Positions 1 through 8,640 of a stretch of 64,000 nucleotides of DNA are shown piece after piece. The position numbers and the translations under genes are program-made. Each line of letters opens with the position of its first letter. Within the stretch, counting starts at the first letter, position 1. Source of the stretch: Thiodiazotropha sp040506975 (GTDB lineage Bacteria; Pseudomonadota; Gammaproteobacteria; Chromatiales; Chromatiaceae); contig OZ242974.1 in NCBI GenBank assembly GCA_965211775.1, forward strand, positions 2,852,001 to 2,916,000. Reading direction: 5' to 3'. The notes under the pieces were generated by a model that saw only the letters and a list, made by a program, of their open reading frames with translations, was not told the DNA's origin and made no database searches.

Positions 1-1
1 T

Positions 2-3000
2 TCCGGTGACTGTTTTGCCTGCCACAACGGCAGTGCCGCTCAGGGCAAGGGAAGTGATCATATCCTGTCGGGCAATACCTGCGAATTCTGCCATTCAACC
101 TTCAGCTGGGCGAGGGTCAGTCATGTAGACCACACCCAGGTGACCGGTACCTGTGAAAGCTGCCACAACGGCGATATCGCGGCGGGCAAGCATGCCAGCC
201 ATATCGCCACCAACGATCCGTGCGATACCTGTCATATCACCCAAAGCTGGCTGCTGGTCTTCTTCGACCACTCGGATGTGGTCAGCGGCACCTGTGAGAC
301 CTGCCACAACGGGGTCAGTGCTACCGGTAAATCCGCGTCCCATATCGTCACCTTTGAGCCCTGCGACCTTTGCCACACCACCAATGGCTGGCAGGTTGCC
401 AACTTCTCCCACGCCGGCATCGGCGACAACTGTGCGACCTGCCACAACGGTGTCAGTGCCACCGGTAAGAATGTCGGCCACCTGAATACGACCGCACCCT
501 GTGAGCTCTGCCATACCTCAACCAACTCCTGGTTGGTCGTCAATTTCATCCATGGGGAGGAGGCATTCGGACAGTGCTCGACCTGTCATGACGGTGTTAC
601 ACAGCCGGGCAAGCATGCGCAACATATCCAGACTACTGCGGAATGCGACCGCTGCCATACTTCGACCGAGTCCTGGGATCAGGTCGGCTTCGATCACAGT
701 GAAGTAGCGCCGGGAACCTGTGCCTCCTGTCATGATGGCGTGCAGGCGCCCGGCAAGCACGCCACCCATATCCAGACAACCGAGCAGTGCGATACCTGTC
801 ATAACTCCACAAACGACTGGGCCAACACCAGTTTCGATCACTCCGGTGTCGAGACTGCGGGTCTCTGTTCGAGCTGTCACGATGGAATTACCGCCACCGG
901 CAAGCATGCCGCCCATATCCAGACCACTGAACAGTGTGATACCTGTCATGGCTCGACCAATGCCTGGAATGTGGTTACTTTCAATCACCCGGCGGATGTG
1001 GCTGGTCGCTGTTCAACCTGCCATAACGGTATTCAGGCCACCGGCAAACATGGCAACCATCTGCAGACCAACGGGGAGTGCGATACCTGCCATGTCATTA
1101 CCGCATGGAATGTATCCAACTTTGATCATAGCGGTATTACCAGCGGCTGCGAGTCCTGCCATGACGGTGTGATTGCAACCGGTAAGCATGGCAGCCATAT
1201 CCCCACCACTTCCTCCTGCGAGGCCTGTCACTCTACCAATGACTGGACCCTCGACAACTTTTCTCACGCGGGTGTCTCTGGCACGTGTGAATCCTGCCAT
1301 GATGGCAATATCGCCACCGGCAAGCATGGCAATCATATCCCCACCAACACGTCCTGCGACAATTGCCACAACACCACCGGCTGGGCGATCAACAACTTCA
1401 ACCACGAAGGTGTGACCGGCAGCTGCCAGTCCTGTCACGACGGTGTGCTCGCCACCGGCAAGCACGATGCCCATGTGGCTACCACCGCGGCCTGCGAGGG
1501 CTGTCATACCTCGACCACCAGTTGGGCGGAGATCAATTTCGACCACTCGATCGTCACCGGCGCCTGCGAAAGCTGTCATGACGGCGTCATTGCCACAGGT
1601 AAATCGGCGGATCATGTCGAGACTACGGCTGCATGTGACAACTGTCATATCTCGAATGAGACCTGGACCAGTGTCAGATTCGACCACAGCGGCATTACCA
1701 GCGGATGCGAAAGCTGCCACAATAATGTGGATGCGATCGGTAAACCCGATACCCATATTCCGACCACCGAGCCTTGCGAAAACTGCCATAATACGGTGAC
1801 CTGGAGCACCGGCAGATTCGATCATGCCAATGTGGCCGGCGCCTGCTCAAGCTGTCACGACGGTACCACCGCCACCGGTAAACCGGCGCAGCATATCCTT
1901 ACCGATGCCCAGTGCGACAGCTGTCATACCTCGACCATCAACTGGACACTGATCAGCTTCAATCATGACAATTTCCAGGTGAGCGGAAGATGTTCCGACT
2001 GCCATGACGGCACACTGGTGACGGGTAAACATGCCCAGCATATCGAGACCACGGCCCAATGCGACAGCTGTCATCTCTCTACCCTGGTCTGGACCGACAC
2101 CAGTTTCGATCACAGCGGTGTCAACACTGCGGGTGCCTGTTCCACCTGCCATGACGGGACAACCGCTACCGGCAAACATCCCAGCCATCTCACGACCACA
2201 GAAGAGTGCGATATCTGCCATACTTCGACCACCTCATGGTTGCGGGTGACATTCGATCACAGTTCGGTACCCACCGCGGGGGTATGCTCCAGCTGCCACA
2301 ACGGTATCCAGGCCACCGGCAAGCATGCCACCCATATCGATACCAATTCCCAATGCGACGTATGTCATACCACGAATGGCTGGACGGTCACGACTTTCGA
2401 TCATAGCGGGGTTACCGATCCTTGCGAGTCCTGCCATGACGGCAATACCGCCACCGGCAAACATGCGGCCCACATCCCCACCACCTCGGCCTGTGATGTC
2501 TGCCATACCACCAATGACTGGACCATGGCCGGCTTCAGTCACGCCGCGGTGGTCGATCCCTGCGAGGTATGCCACAACGGTGATATCGCCACCGGCAAGA
2601 GTCCATCCCATGTGCTGACCAATGCGCCGTGCGACACCTGCCACAACACCAACAGTTGGCAGATCAGCAGTTTCAACCACGAAGGCGTGACCGGGAGCTG
2701 TTCATCATGCCATGACGGGGTGCAGGCGACCGGCAAGCATGCCGCCCACGTGGCCACGACGGCCTCCTGCGAGGCTTGTCATACCTCCACCAACAGCTGG
2801 TTGCAGATCAATTTCGATCACTCCGTGGTAACGGGCACCTGTGCCAGCTGTCACGATGGCAATACCGCCACCGGCAAGCCGGTCGATCATGTCCAGACCG
2901 ACGCCGCGTGTGATAATTGCCATATCTCCAATACCACCTGGTTGAACGTGCGGTTCGACCATACCGGCATCGTTGCGGGATGCGAAAGCTGCCACAACAA

Positions 3001-4453
3001 TGTGGACGCCACCGGCAAGCCGGCGACCCATATTCCGACCACCAGGCCGTGTGAGGATTGCCATACCACCGTGACCTGGGCCACCGGCACCTTCGATCAC
3101 GCGGGTGTCGTCGGCACCTGCTCGAGCTGTCACAACGGCACCACGGCAACCGGCAAACACGCTACCCATGTGAATACAAACGGGCAGTGCGACAGCTGTC
3201 ATAACTCCACCGTGACCTGGCAATCGGTTAATTTCGATCACAGTACGGTCACTGGTACCTGCTCGAGCTGTCACAATGGCACCACGGCCACCGGCAAGTC
3301 GGCCAGTCATGTGGCCACCAATGCGGAGTGCGATATCTGCCACATCTCGCAGAACAACTGGACCGCCGTGAACTTCGACCATTCGGTGGCGATAGGCGTC
3401 TGCTCCAGCTGTCACAACGGCACCACCGCGACCGGGAAGCCGGTTAACCACATCCAGACGACTTCGGAATGCGATGCCTGCCATATCTCCCAGACCAACT
3501 GGCTGGCGGTACAGTTCGATCACACCAACGCAGCTGGCAACTGTTCGAACTGTCATGACGGCATAACCGCAACCGGTAAGGATCCCGGACACGTACCAAC
3601 CACCGCGCAGTGCGATGATTGCCATCTCTCCACATCCAACTGGCTGAATGTCCGTTTTGTTCATGGCAATGTGGCCGGCACCTGTTCCACCTGCCACAAC
3701 GGTGTTACCGCGACCGGTAAGCATGCCTCACATATATCAACCTCGGCTCAGTGCGACGTATGCCATACCTCAACGTCCGACTGGCAAAGTGTGAACTTCA
3801 GTCACAGTGGAATAACCACAGGCTGCTCAAGTTGCCACAATGGCACACTGGCCACCGGTAAGCCGGCCAACCACATACCGACGACGGAAGAGTGCAACGT
3901 CTGCCACTTGTCCACCAGCAACTGGCTGAATGTGAGATTCAGCCATAGCGGTGTGGCCGGCACCTGCTCCAACTGCCACAACGGCAATTTCGCCACTGGC
4001 ATGCCGCCCGGACATGTGCAGACCACGGCCCAATGCGATAACTGTCATACCTCCACCACCACATGGACCGAGGTGACCTTCGATCACACCGGCGTCACCG
4101 GGAACTGTGACGCCTGCCATAACGGAACCATTGCCACAGGTAAGCCTACAGGACATTTCGTGACCACTGTTCAGTGCGATAACTGCCATACCACGAACGG
4201 GTGGCTGCCGGTGACCAATTACAGTCATATATCCAGTCGATATCCGGGGGACCATCGGGGTAACTTCGGCTGTAATGTCTGCCATACCAGCAACAACGAA
4301 TCAGTGCCCTGGCCATACCCGACCTATGCAGGGTCATGCGCTGGCTGTCATGCAGGTGACTATGATCGTGGCGAAGACGACCACAATGGTCTCAGTAATG
4401 ATCGAAACTGTGGCCAGAGCGGTTGTCACAGGGTCAGTGATCGCGAGTGGTGA
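2..4453 (+). CDS. Giant multihaem c-type cytochrome, 5' end outside window
   Basis: Open from the first base of the window to the TGA at 4451-4453, so the start and signal peptide lie upstream. I count 62 CXXCH haem-binding motifs plus one CX4CH near the C terminus in about 1,480 residues. They come in about 30 tandem units of roughly 46 residues, each with two CXXCH motifs. Each unit follows the pattern CxxCH[DN]G, then GK-x3-H[IV], then CxxCH, a Trp, and F[DSN]H. The two extra histidines per unit would suit distal ligands for two bis-His haems (inference). Known multihaem cytochromes of this kind are periplasmic or extracellular electron carriers. The next gene encodes an outer-membrane barrel protein, which suggests a role at or beyond the outer membrane. 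The last 90 residues break the repeat pattern. Its redox partner is unknown. Confidence 0.93.
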   Translation, partial: SGDCFACHNGSAAQGKGSDHILSGNTCEFCHSTFSWARVSHVDHTQVTGTCESCHNGDIAAGKHASHIATNDPCDTCHITQSWLLVFFDHSDVVSGTCETCHNGVSATGKSASHIVTFEPCDLCHTTNGWQVANFSHAGIGDNCATCHNGVSATGKNVGHLNTTAPCELCHTSTNSWLVVNFIHGEEAFGQCSTCHDGVTQPGKHAQHIQTTAECDRCHTSTESWDQVGFDHSEVAPGTCASCHDGVQAPGKHATHIQTTEQCDTCHNSTNDWANTSFDHSGVETAGLCSSCHDGITATGKHAAHIQTTEQCDTCHGSTNAWNVVTFNHPADVAGRCSTCHNGIQATGKHGNHLQTNGECDTCHVITAWNVSNFDHSGITSGCESCHDGVIATGKHGSHIPTTSSCEACHSTNDWTLDNFSHAGVSGTCESCHDGNIATGKHGNHIPTNTSCDNCHNTTGWAINNFNHEGVTGSCQSCHDGVLATGKHDAHVATTAACEGCHTSTTSWAEINFDHSIVTGACESCHDGVIATGKSADHVETTAACDNCHISNETWTSVRFDHSGITSGCESCHNNVDAIGKPDTHIPTTEPCENCHNTVTWSTGRFDHANVAGACSSCHDGTTATGKPAQHILTDAQCDSCHTSTINWTLISFNHDNFQVSGRCSDCHDGTLVTGKHAQHIETTAQCDSCHLSTLVWTDTSFDHSGVNTAGACSTCHDGTTATGKHPSHLTTTEECDICHTSTTSWLRVTFDHSSVPTAGVCSSCHNGIQATGKHATHIDTNSQCDVCHTTNGWTVTTFDHSGVTDPCESCHDGNTATGKHAAHIPTTSACDVCHTTNDWTMAGFSHAAVVDPCEVCHNGDIATGKSPSHVLTNAPCDTCHNTNSWQISSFNHEGVTGSCSSCHDGVQATGKHAAHVATTASCEACHTSTNSWLQINFDHSVVTGTCASCHDGNTATGKPVDHVQTDAACDNCHISNTTWLNVRFDHTGIVAGCESCHNNVDATGKPATHIPTTRPCEDCHTTVTWATGTFDHAGVVGTCSSCHNGTTATGKHATHVNTNGQCDSCHNSTVTWQSVNFDHSTVTGTCSSCHNGTTATGKSASHVATNAECDICHISQNNWTAVNFDHSVAIGVCSSCHNGTTATGKPVNHIQTTSECDACHISQTNWLAVQFDHTNAAGNCSNCHDGITATGKDPGHVPTTAQCDDCHLSTSNWLNVRFVHGNVAGTCSTCHNGVTATGKHASHISTSAQCDVCHTSTSDWQSVNFSHSGITTGCSSCHNGTLATGKPANHIPTTEECNVCHLSTSNWLNVRFSHSGVAGTCSNCHNGNFATGMPPGHVQTTAQCDNCHTSTTTWTEVTFDHTGVTGNCDACHNGTIATGKPTGHFVTTVQCDNCHTTNGWLPVTNYSHISSRYPGDHRGNFGCNVCHTSNNESVPWPYPTYAGSCAGCHAGDYDRGEDDHNGLSNDRNCGQSGCHRVSDREW
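575..3118 (+). repeat. Higher-order tandem duplication of an 18-haem block inside the cytochrome gene
   Basis: Haem motifs 9-26 (bases 575-1843, 423 codons) align unit for unit with motifs 27-44 (1844-3118, 425 codons). Idiosyncratic features recur in the same order. SFDHSGVxTAG is at unit 2 of each block, FNHEGVTGSC at unit 6, DNCHISNxTW at unit 8 and CESCHNNVDA at unit 9. This shows duplication of a nine-unit segment on top of the basic two-haem repeat. Confidence 0.8.
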
Positions 4454-4464
4454 TAGGGATTTCC

Positions 4465-4504
4465 TTACCTGATAATCTTCATTGCTTTGGAGATTATCAG
4501 GTAA
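4465..4504. terminator. Perfect 14-bp inverted repeat after the cytochrome gene
   Basis: TTACCTGATAATCT (4465-4478) pairs perfectly with AGATTATCAGGTAA (4491-4504) across a 12-nt loop, starting 12 bases after the cytochrome stop codon. No T-run follows, so it could be an mRNA-stabilising stem, an attenuator or a weak terminator rather than a classical intrinsic terminator. Confidence 0.5.
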
Positions 4505-4633
4505 ATGGCCACAATTTTTCACTGTTTCTGAACATGTCTTGGGATTGCTGTTGGTTATTGACCTGTTGCAACCAACGGTACAGCTTGAAAAAATCTATGC
4601 GGTCTTCATCCATATCAATCGGGTAATAAGCGA

Positions 4634-6298
4634 GTGCGGCATAACTATCAATCATGGATCCAACACGGGCTGTTGCTGCTTGTATTGCTTTGTTCATGGC
4701 AGGCAGGTGCAGCGACCCGAGTCCTTGATCGTATCGAATTACAGACTGAAGGCGAGGACAACATCATCTCTGTCTATTTCAATATCCCCGTTCGATATGT
4801 TTCCCATCTGATCAACGAGTCCGGTAATGAAGTCGGAGTACAGCTGAAGCTTGGTCAGACCGCCGATATCGAGCTGACCGATCTGGTTGAGACCGATCAG
4901 CTGACCTGGAGTCCGAGCGCAGCGGTCCCATTGGAGAAGGTGGAATTTCAAGGCAATATCATCGGTACATCCACCCTGCTGGTATCCTTTGCCACTCCAG
5001 TGAGCAATGTGAAAATACGGCAGGGACGCGACTTCTATGTCATGCAGTTTATCCTGCCGGAATCACCGCGGGTCTCGGGTATGGCGGGTACGTTTGCCAA
5101 GGCCGTCGACGTCCCGGTACCGGAAACCCGTGCGCCGCTAAGTGTTAAATCGTTGCCCCTGGTCATCTATGTGATCAATCTCGATACCCAGTCGGAACCT
5201 GTGGATTTTACCCAGATTGCACCTGTGGCGGTGGGTGAAAATCAGTTGCTCTACACCATCAAGACCAAGGTGGAGGAGCGCACCCTGTACCGATTGCGCT
5301 TAGGTTTCTTTCGCACCAAGCTTGAGGCACGGGAGCAACTGAAGGCAGTAAAGAATTTCTATCCCGATGCCTGGATCGACACCGCGGATATCCAGGAGCG
5401 GCGGCAAGCCTTTTTTGATCGGGGGATAGAGCATATCTTCAGGGACGGACTGATGGAAGAACCGCAGCTGGTGGACGTGGATCCCCGGCTTACCGAGATG
5501 ATGGAAGTAATCCGCCGCACCATAACTGCGGGGGAGTATGCGAAGGCGGTCAGGTTACTCGAGGCGCTGCTGGAGGAGCCCGAGAATATCTACTCAAAAG
5601 AGGCCCTCGAACTCTTGGGTCTCTCACGCGAGAGAAACAACCAGATCGCCCATGCCAAGGGGGAGTATCGTCGCTATCTGGAGAAGTATCCGGAAGGCGA
5701 GGATGCCGAGCGTGTCTGGCAACGCCTGCTGGGTCTGGAAACCGCACCCATGCGGCCAAAGGAGTCACTGCGTAAAAAACAGCAGGAGGAAGAGGGCGAG
5801 GATGGACCGAAGGCGGTATGGGATACCTATGGCAGCATCTCCCAGAACTACCGCAGGGACAGCATCGACAGCCCGTTTGTCGAGGATGAGGACAGTGTCA
5901 CCCGGTCGGAGATCGAGACCTTCATCGATCTGAATTCGAGACGTAAGAGTGTCGATTTCGATATGCGTTTCAAGGTTACCGGCAGCTATATCCTGGACCT
6001 GTTGGATGACGGTGACGGAAATGACACCACTCTCAGTGACGCCTATATCGACGTCGAGCACCTCGACAGTCGTACCAGTGCCCGTTTCGGTCGCCAGCGC
6101 TTGCGTTCCAGCGGTATCCTGAACCGTTTCGACGGTCTAGACAAAAATGGAGACCCCCCAGCTCTGCTGGGGAGGCATCAACAGTTTGACAGAAACAGGA
6201 GTCTCATAGTAACCCCAAAGCGTGAGCCGCCAAGCAACACGCTAAGGAGAAACCATGAGACAAGTAGAAAGTTTAAGCCACACGAGATGGGAGTGTAA
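4634..6298 (+). pseudogene. Outer-membrane SPOR/TPR beta-barrel protein, 5' part, interrupted by IS200
   Basis: Starts at GTG 4634 with a clear signal peptide (hydrophobic run LLLLVLLCSW, then AGAA). Residues about 28-150 look AMIN-like, about 170-255 SPOR-like (RLGFF...YPDAWI) and about 285-370 TPR-like. The beginning of a beta-barrel with alternating polar and apolar residues follows. Native sequence ends near base 6138 (RFDGL); residues after that are translated insertion-sequence DNA up to a stop at 6298. The gene continues at 6785. With the element removed the protein would be about 832 residues. It follows the multihaem cytochrome gene by 180 bp, resembling porin-cytochrome gene pairs, although this N-terminal architecture is not that of MtrB. 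The function is inferred from context only. Confidence 0.8.
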
Positions 6299-6784
6299 GT
6301 ACCATATTGTGTTTATCCCGAAGTACCGGAGGAAGACGCTTTTTGGGCAGATCAGGCAGGAGCTTGGAGAGGTATTTCATCGGCTGGCGAGGCAGAAAGA
6401 GAGTTTGATAGAGGAAGGGCATGTTATGGCTGATCATGTTCATATGATGATATCGATACCACCAAAATATGCGGTATCGCAGGTAGTTGGGTTTATCAAA
6501 GGTAAAAGTGCGATCCACATAGCCCGTACCTACCTGGGTCGGAAAAGGAACTATGTTGGCCATCATTTCTGGGCCAGGGGATATTTTACCTCGACGGTAG
6601 GCAGGGATGAGCAGGTGATTCGGGAGTATATACGGCAGCAGGAAGCGGAAGACCGTAGGATTGATCAGTTACAGTTGATGTAACAGCCCCTTTGAGGGGC
6701 TCAAGGAGCCAATAGGCTCCGTTTTACAGACCGCTTCGAGCGGTTCACAACTAAAGCCCCCGGCTTTGCCGGGGGATACTTACT
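6139..6784 (+). mobile_element. IS200/IS605-type insertion sequence with tnpA only
   Basis: About 646 bp carrying a single HUH transposase gene. Subterminal hairpins lie at both ends: CCCCAGC/GCTGGGG at 6156-6172 and CCCCCGGC/GCCGGGGG at 6757-6775, as expected for the IS200 family. There is no target duplication, which is normal for single-strand transposition. Joining base 6138 to 6785 restores the host codons for RFDGLLGYQLTPD in frame. The exact ends are uncertain by about 2 bp because CT occurs at both junctions. Confidence 0.87.
6255..6683 (+). CDS. tnpA: IS200-family transposase TnpA
   Basis: A 142-residue Y1 transposase that cuts and joins single-stranded DNA at the hairpin ends of its element. 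The HUH metal-binding motif reads HVHMMI and the catalytic tyrosine is probably that in REYIRQQE near the C terminus. Length matches intact family members (about 140-150 residues). The ATG is preceded by AAGGAGA. No tnpB accessory gene is present. The reading frame is undamaged, so the element may still be mobile. Confidence 0.93.
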   Translation: MRQVESLSHTRWECKYHIVFIPKYRRKTLFGQIRQELGEVFHRLARQKESLIEEGHVMADHVHMMISIPPKYAVSQVVGFIKGKSAIHIARTYLGRKRNYVGHHFWARGYFTSTVGRDEQVIREYIRQQEAEDRRIDQLQLM

Positions 6785-7778
6785 GCTGGGCTACCAGTTG
6801 ACTCCTGATATCACCCTTCGGGCGACGGCTGGTTTACCGGTTGAACGGTCGCGCGATACCTTTTTGAACGATCACAAGCAGTTCGCCGGCCTCAGTGCCG
6901 ACATCTCAAGCATCTTCGAAAATTGGGATCTCAGCCTGTTCTTAGTGGAACAGCGTGTCGATGATCTGGTCGACAGAAGGGCGATAGGGGGTGAAGTACG
7001 CTACTTCGATCCCAACAAATCGCTGTTCAGCCTGCTTGATTACGATATCTTTCATGAAGAGGTGAGTATCTTCATGTTGCAGGGCAACTGGCGGTTTGAG
7101 AATGAGACCCGCATGTACATGAATCTCGATTATCGGAATACACCGATTCTGAGTACATCCAATGCATTGAGTGGTCAGCTCGATCCCGATACATCTTTAC
7201 CGATCGAGTCGATCGAAGAGCTGCAGAACTTCTTCAGCGATGATGAGATCTATGAGTTGGCGCGGGATAGAACCGCCGAGACTACCTCGCTCTCCCTCGG
7301 CATCAATCATCCGTTGTCGAAAACCCTGCAGCTGAGTGGCGATGTGACGGTCAGCAAGACCGGCGAAACACCCGCTTCCGGTGGGGTGCAGGCGACCGAG
7401 GAGACTGATAATGAGTTCTTCTACACCTTTCAGGTGATTAAAAACGACCTGTTGAAACAGGGGGATATCGGTATTCTCAGCCTGCGCTATTCGGATGCCG
7501 ACACCTCGGATACATTCCGGGTGGGTATCAGCAGTCGATACCCGATAACCAATAACTGGCGGATCAATCCCCGCATCAATTTCACCTATCGCACGAATGA
7601 CGACAACGATGGTTCACGAAAAACGATCAGCCCCTTTATCCGCATGGATTACCGCTACCGCAAGAACATGATATTCGAACTGGAAGGGGGGCTTAACTGG
7701 TTCGAAGAAGACGATGCTACGGAAGTGACCGATTTTACCGATTATTTCTTCTATGGTGGTTATCGTTGGGATTTTTAA
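6785..7778 (+). pseudogene. Outer-membrane beta-barrel protein, 3' part after the IS200 insertion
   Basis: Continues the gene begun at 4634. Base 6785 supplies the third position of the codon split at 6138, and the frame then reads LGYQLTPDI onward. About 330 residues consist of amphipathic strands (for example SLSLGINHPLSKTLQLSGDV and ISPFIRMDYRYRKNMIFELE). The protein ends in YRWDF, a terminal aromatic typical of BAM-assembled outer-membrane proteins. No further frameshift or stop is seen, so the insertion looks recent. On its own this part has no signal peptide and would not be exported. No convincing terminator follows before fluC. Confidence 0.8.
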
Positions 7779-7885
7779 CGAACGGCCAAGATTTCCAACC
7801 ATAATCCAGGACTGCTTAAACACTCATTATAATTGTCACAGCAATACACCTGATTGCACCCATTCGGCAATATATCAGCAATAAA

Positions 7886-7905
7886 ATTAGTATTAACAGG
7901 CACTA
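7886..7905. repeat. Solo end of the GGGCCTGTTAACAC palindromic element
   Basis: ATTAGTATTAACAGGCACTA matches 18 of 20 bases of the right terminal inverted repeat of the complete element at 43370-43546. No second end is recognisable nearby, so it may be a relic, and it lies within the upstream region of fluC. Confidence 0.4.
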
Positions 7906-7948
7906 GGTAACTGCGGTTATAATCCCGCCTTTACGTTAATGAAAGGTC

Positions 7949-8329
7949 ATGAGATTGAACCAGCTGATTGCCATCGCATCCGGGGGCGCAGTCGGAGCGT
8001 TGTTCCGCTTTTGGGTATCCAGTGGCATATACAGTCTGCTCGGTCGCGGGTTTCCCTATGGCACGCTGGTGGTAAACGTGTTGGGATCGTTGGTAATGGG
8101 TTTTCTGTATGTCCTGCTGCTGGAGCGCACGACTGTATCACCGGAAATGCGGGGCGCTTTGCTGATCGGTTTTCTCGGTGCCTTTACCACCTTTTCCACC
8201 TTCTCTATCGAGACACTCAACCTGCTTGAGCAAGCGGAATTGCTGAAGGCCGGATTAAATATTCTGGTGAGTGTCATCGCGTGTGTTTTGGCCTGTTGGT
8301 TCGGCCTGGTGGTTGGGAGACAGTTATGA
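7949..8329 (+). CDS. crcB: Fluoride ion channel FluC/CrcB
   Basis: A 126-residue, four-helix inner-membrane protein of the Fluc family, which dimerises to export fluoride passively. Family signatures are GGAVGALFRFW near the N terminus, NVLGSLVMGF, and the phenylalanine/threonine-rich GAFTTFSTFSIE of the permeation path. The ATG at 7949 follows GAAAGG. The stop overlaps the start of the DUF190 gene (ATGA), so the two are probably translated together. I looked for a fluoride riboswitch upstream and found no match to its conserved core. Confidence 0.93.
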   Translation: MRLNQLIAIASGGAVGALFRFWVSSGIYSLLGRGFPYGTLVVNVLGSLVMGFLYVLLLERTTVSPEMRGALLIGFLGAFTTFSTFSIETLNLLEQAELLKAGLNILVSVIACVLACWFGLVVGRQL

Positions 8330-8637
8330 AACTGACCGAAGTGACCATGGTGCGGGTCTATTTGACCGAAGGCGATCATCAGTTGCGAAAATTGCTCGAC
8401 TTTTTACATCGGGATGAAGAGGTCAGCGGGGTTACCGCGTTTCGCGGTATTGCCGGTTTCGGACGTTCGGGCAAGGCGCACGAGTCAACCCTGTTGGATA
8501 TCTCCATGGACCTGCCGCTGGTTGTCGAGTTCTTCGATCTGCCGGAGAAGGTGGATAGGGTGCTGCAAGATATGAATCAATGGGTTGAGCCGGGCCACGT
8601 TGTAAGCTGGCCCGCACGAATGAATATAGGTGAATAA
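8326..8637 (+). CDS. DUF190 PII-like protein
   Basis: A 103-residue protein of the DUF190 family, which has a PII/GlnB-like ferredoxin fold. The start at 8326 is chosen because it overlaps the fluC stop by four bases and gives the family-typical N terminus MKLTEVTMVRVYLTEGD. A longer frame starting at 8281 would overlap fluC heavily. DUF190 genes are commonly found beside fluC/crcB, so a regulatory or accessory role in fluoride export is likely, but no biochemical role is established. Confidence 0.85.
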   Translation: MKLTEVTMVRVYLTEGDHQLRKLLDFLHRDEEVSGVTAFRGIAGFGRSGKAHESTLLDISMDLPLVVEFFDLPEKVDRVLQDMNQWVEPGHVVSWPARMNIGE

Positions 8638-8640
8638 TCA

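Noticed and set aside
95..4337. Many long minus-strand and off-frame open frames across the cytochrome gene
   Set aside because: They are shadows of the repeat DNA: same period, low-complexity Gly/Ala/Val or Pro/Arg composition, no ribosome sites.
2..4453. CRISPR-like tandem repeat pattern
   Set aside because: The 138-bp period is coding and diverged, with no identical short repeats or unique spacers.
4482..4811. 109-codon frame between cytochrome and barrel genes
   Set aside because: Overlaps the signal-peptide region of the barrel gene in another frame and has no supporting features.
7779..7948. Fluoride riboswitch upstream of fluC
   Set aside because: The conserved core and pseudoknot sequence could not be found; only a relic repeat end is present.
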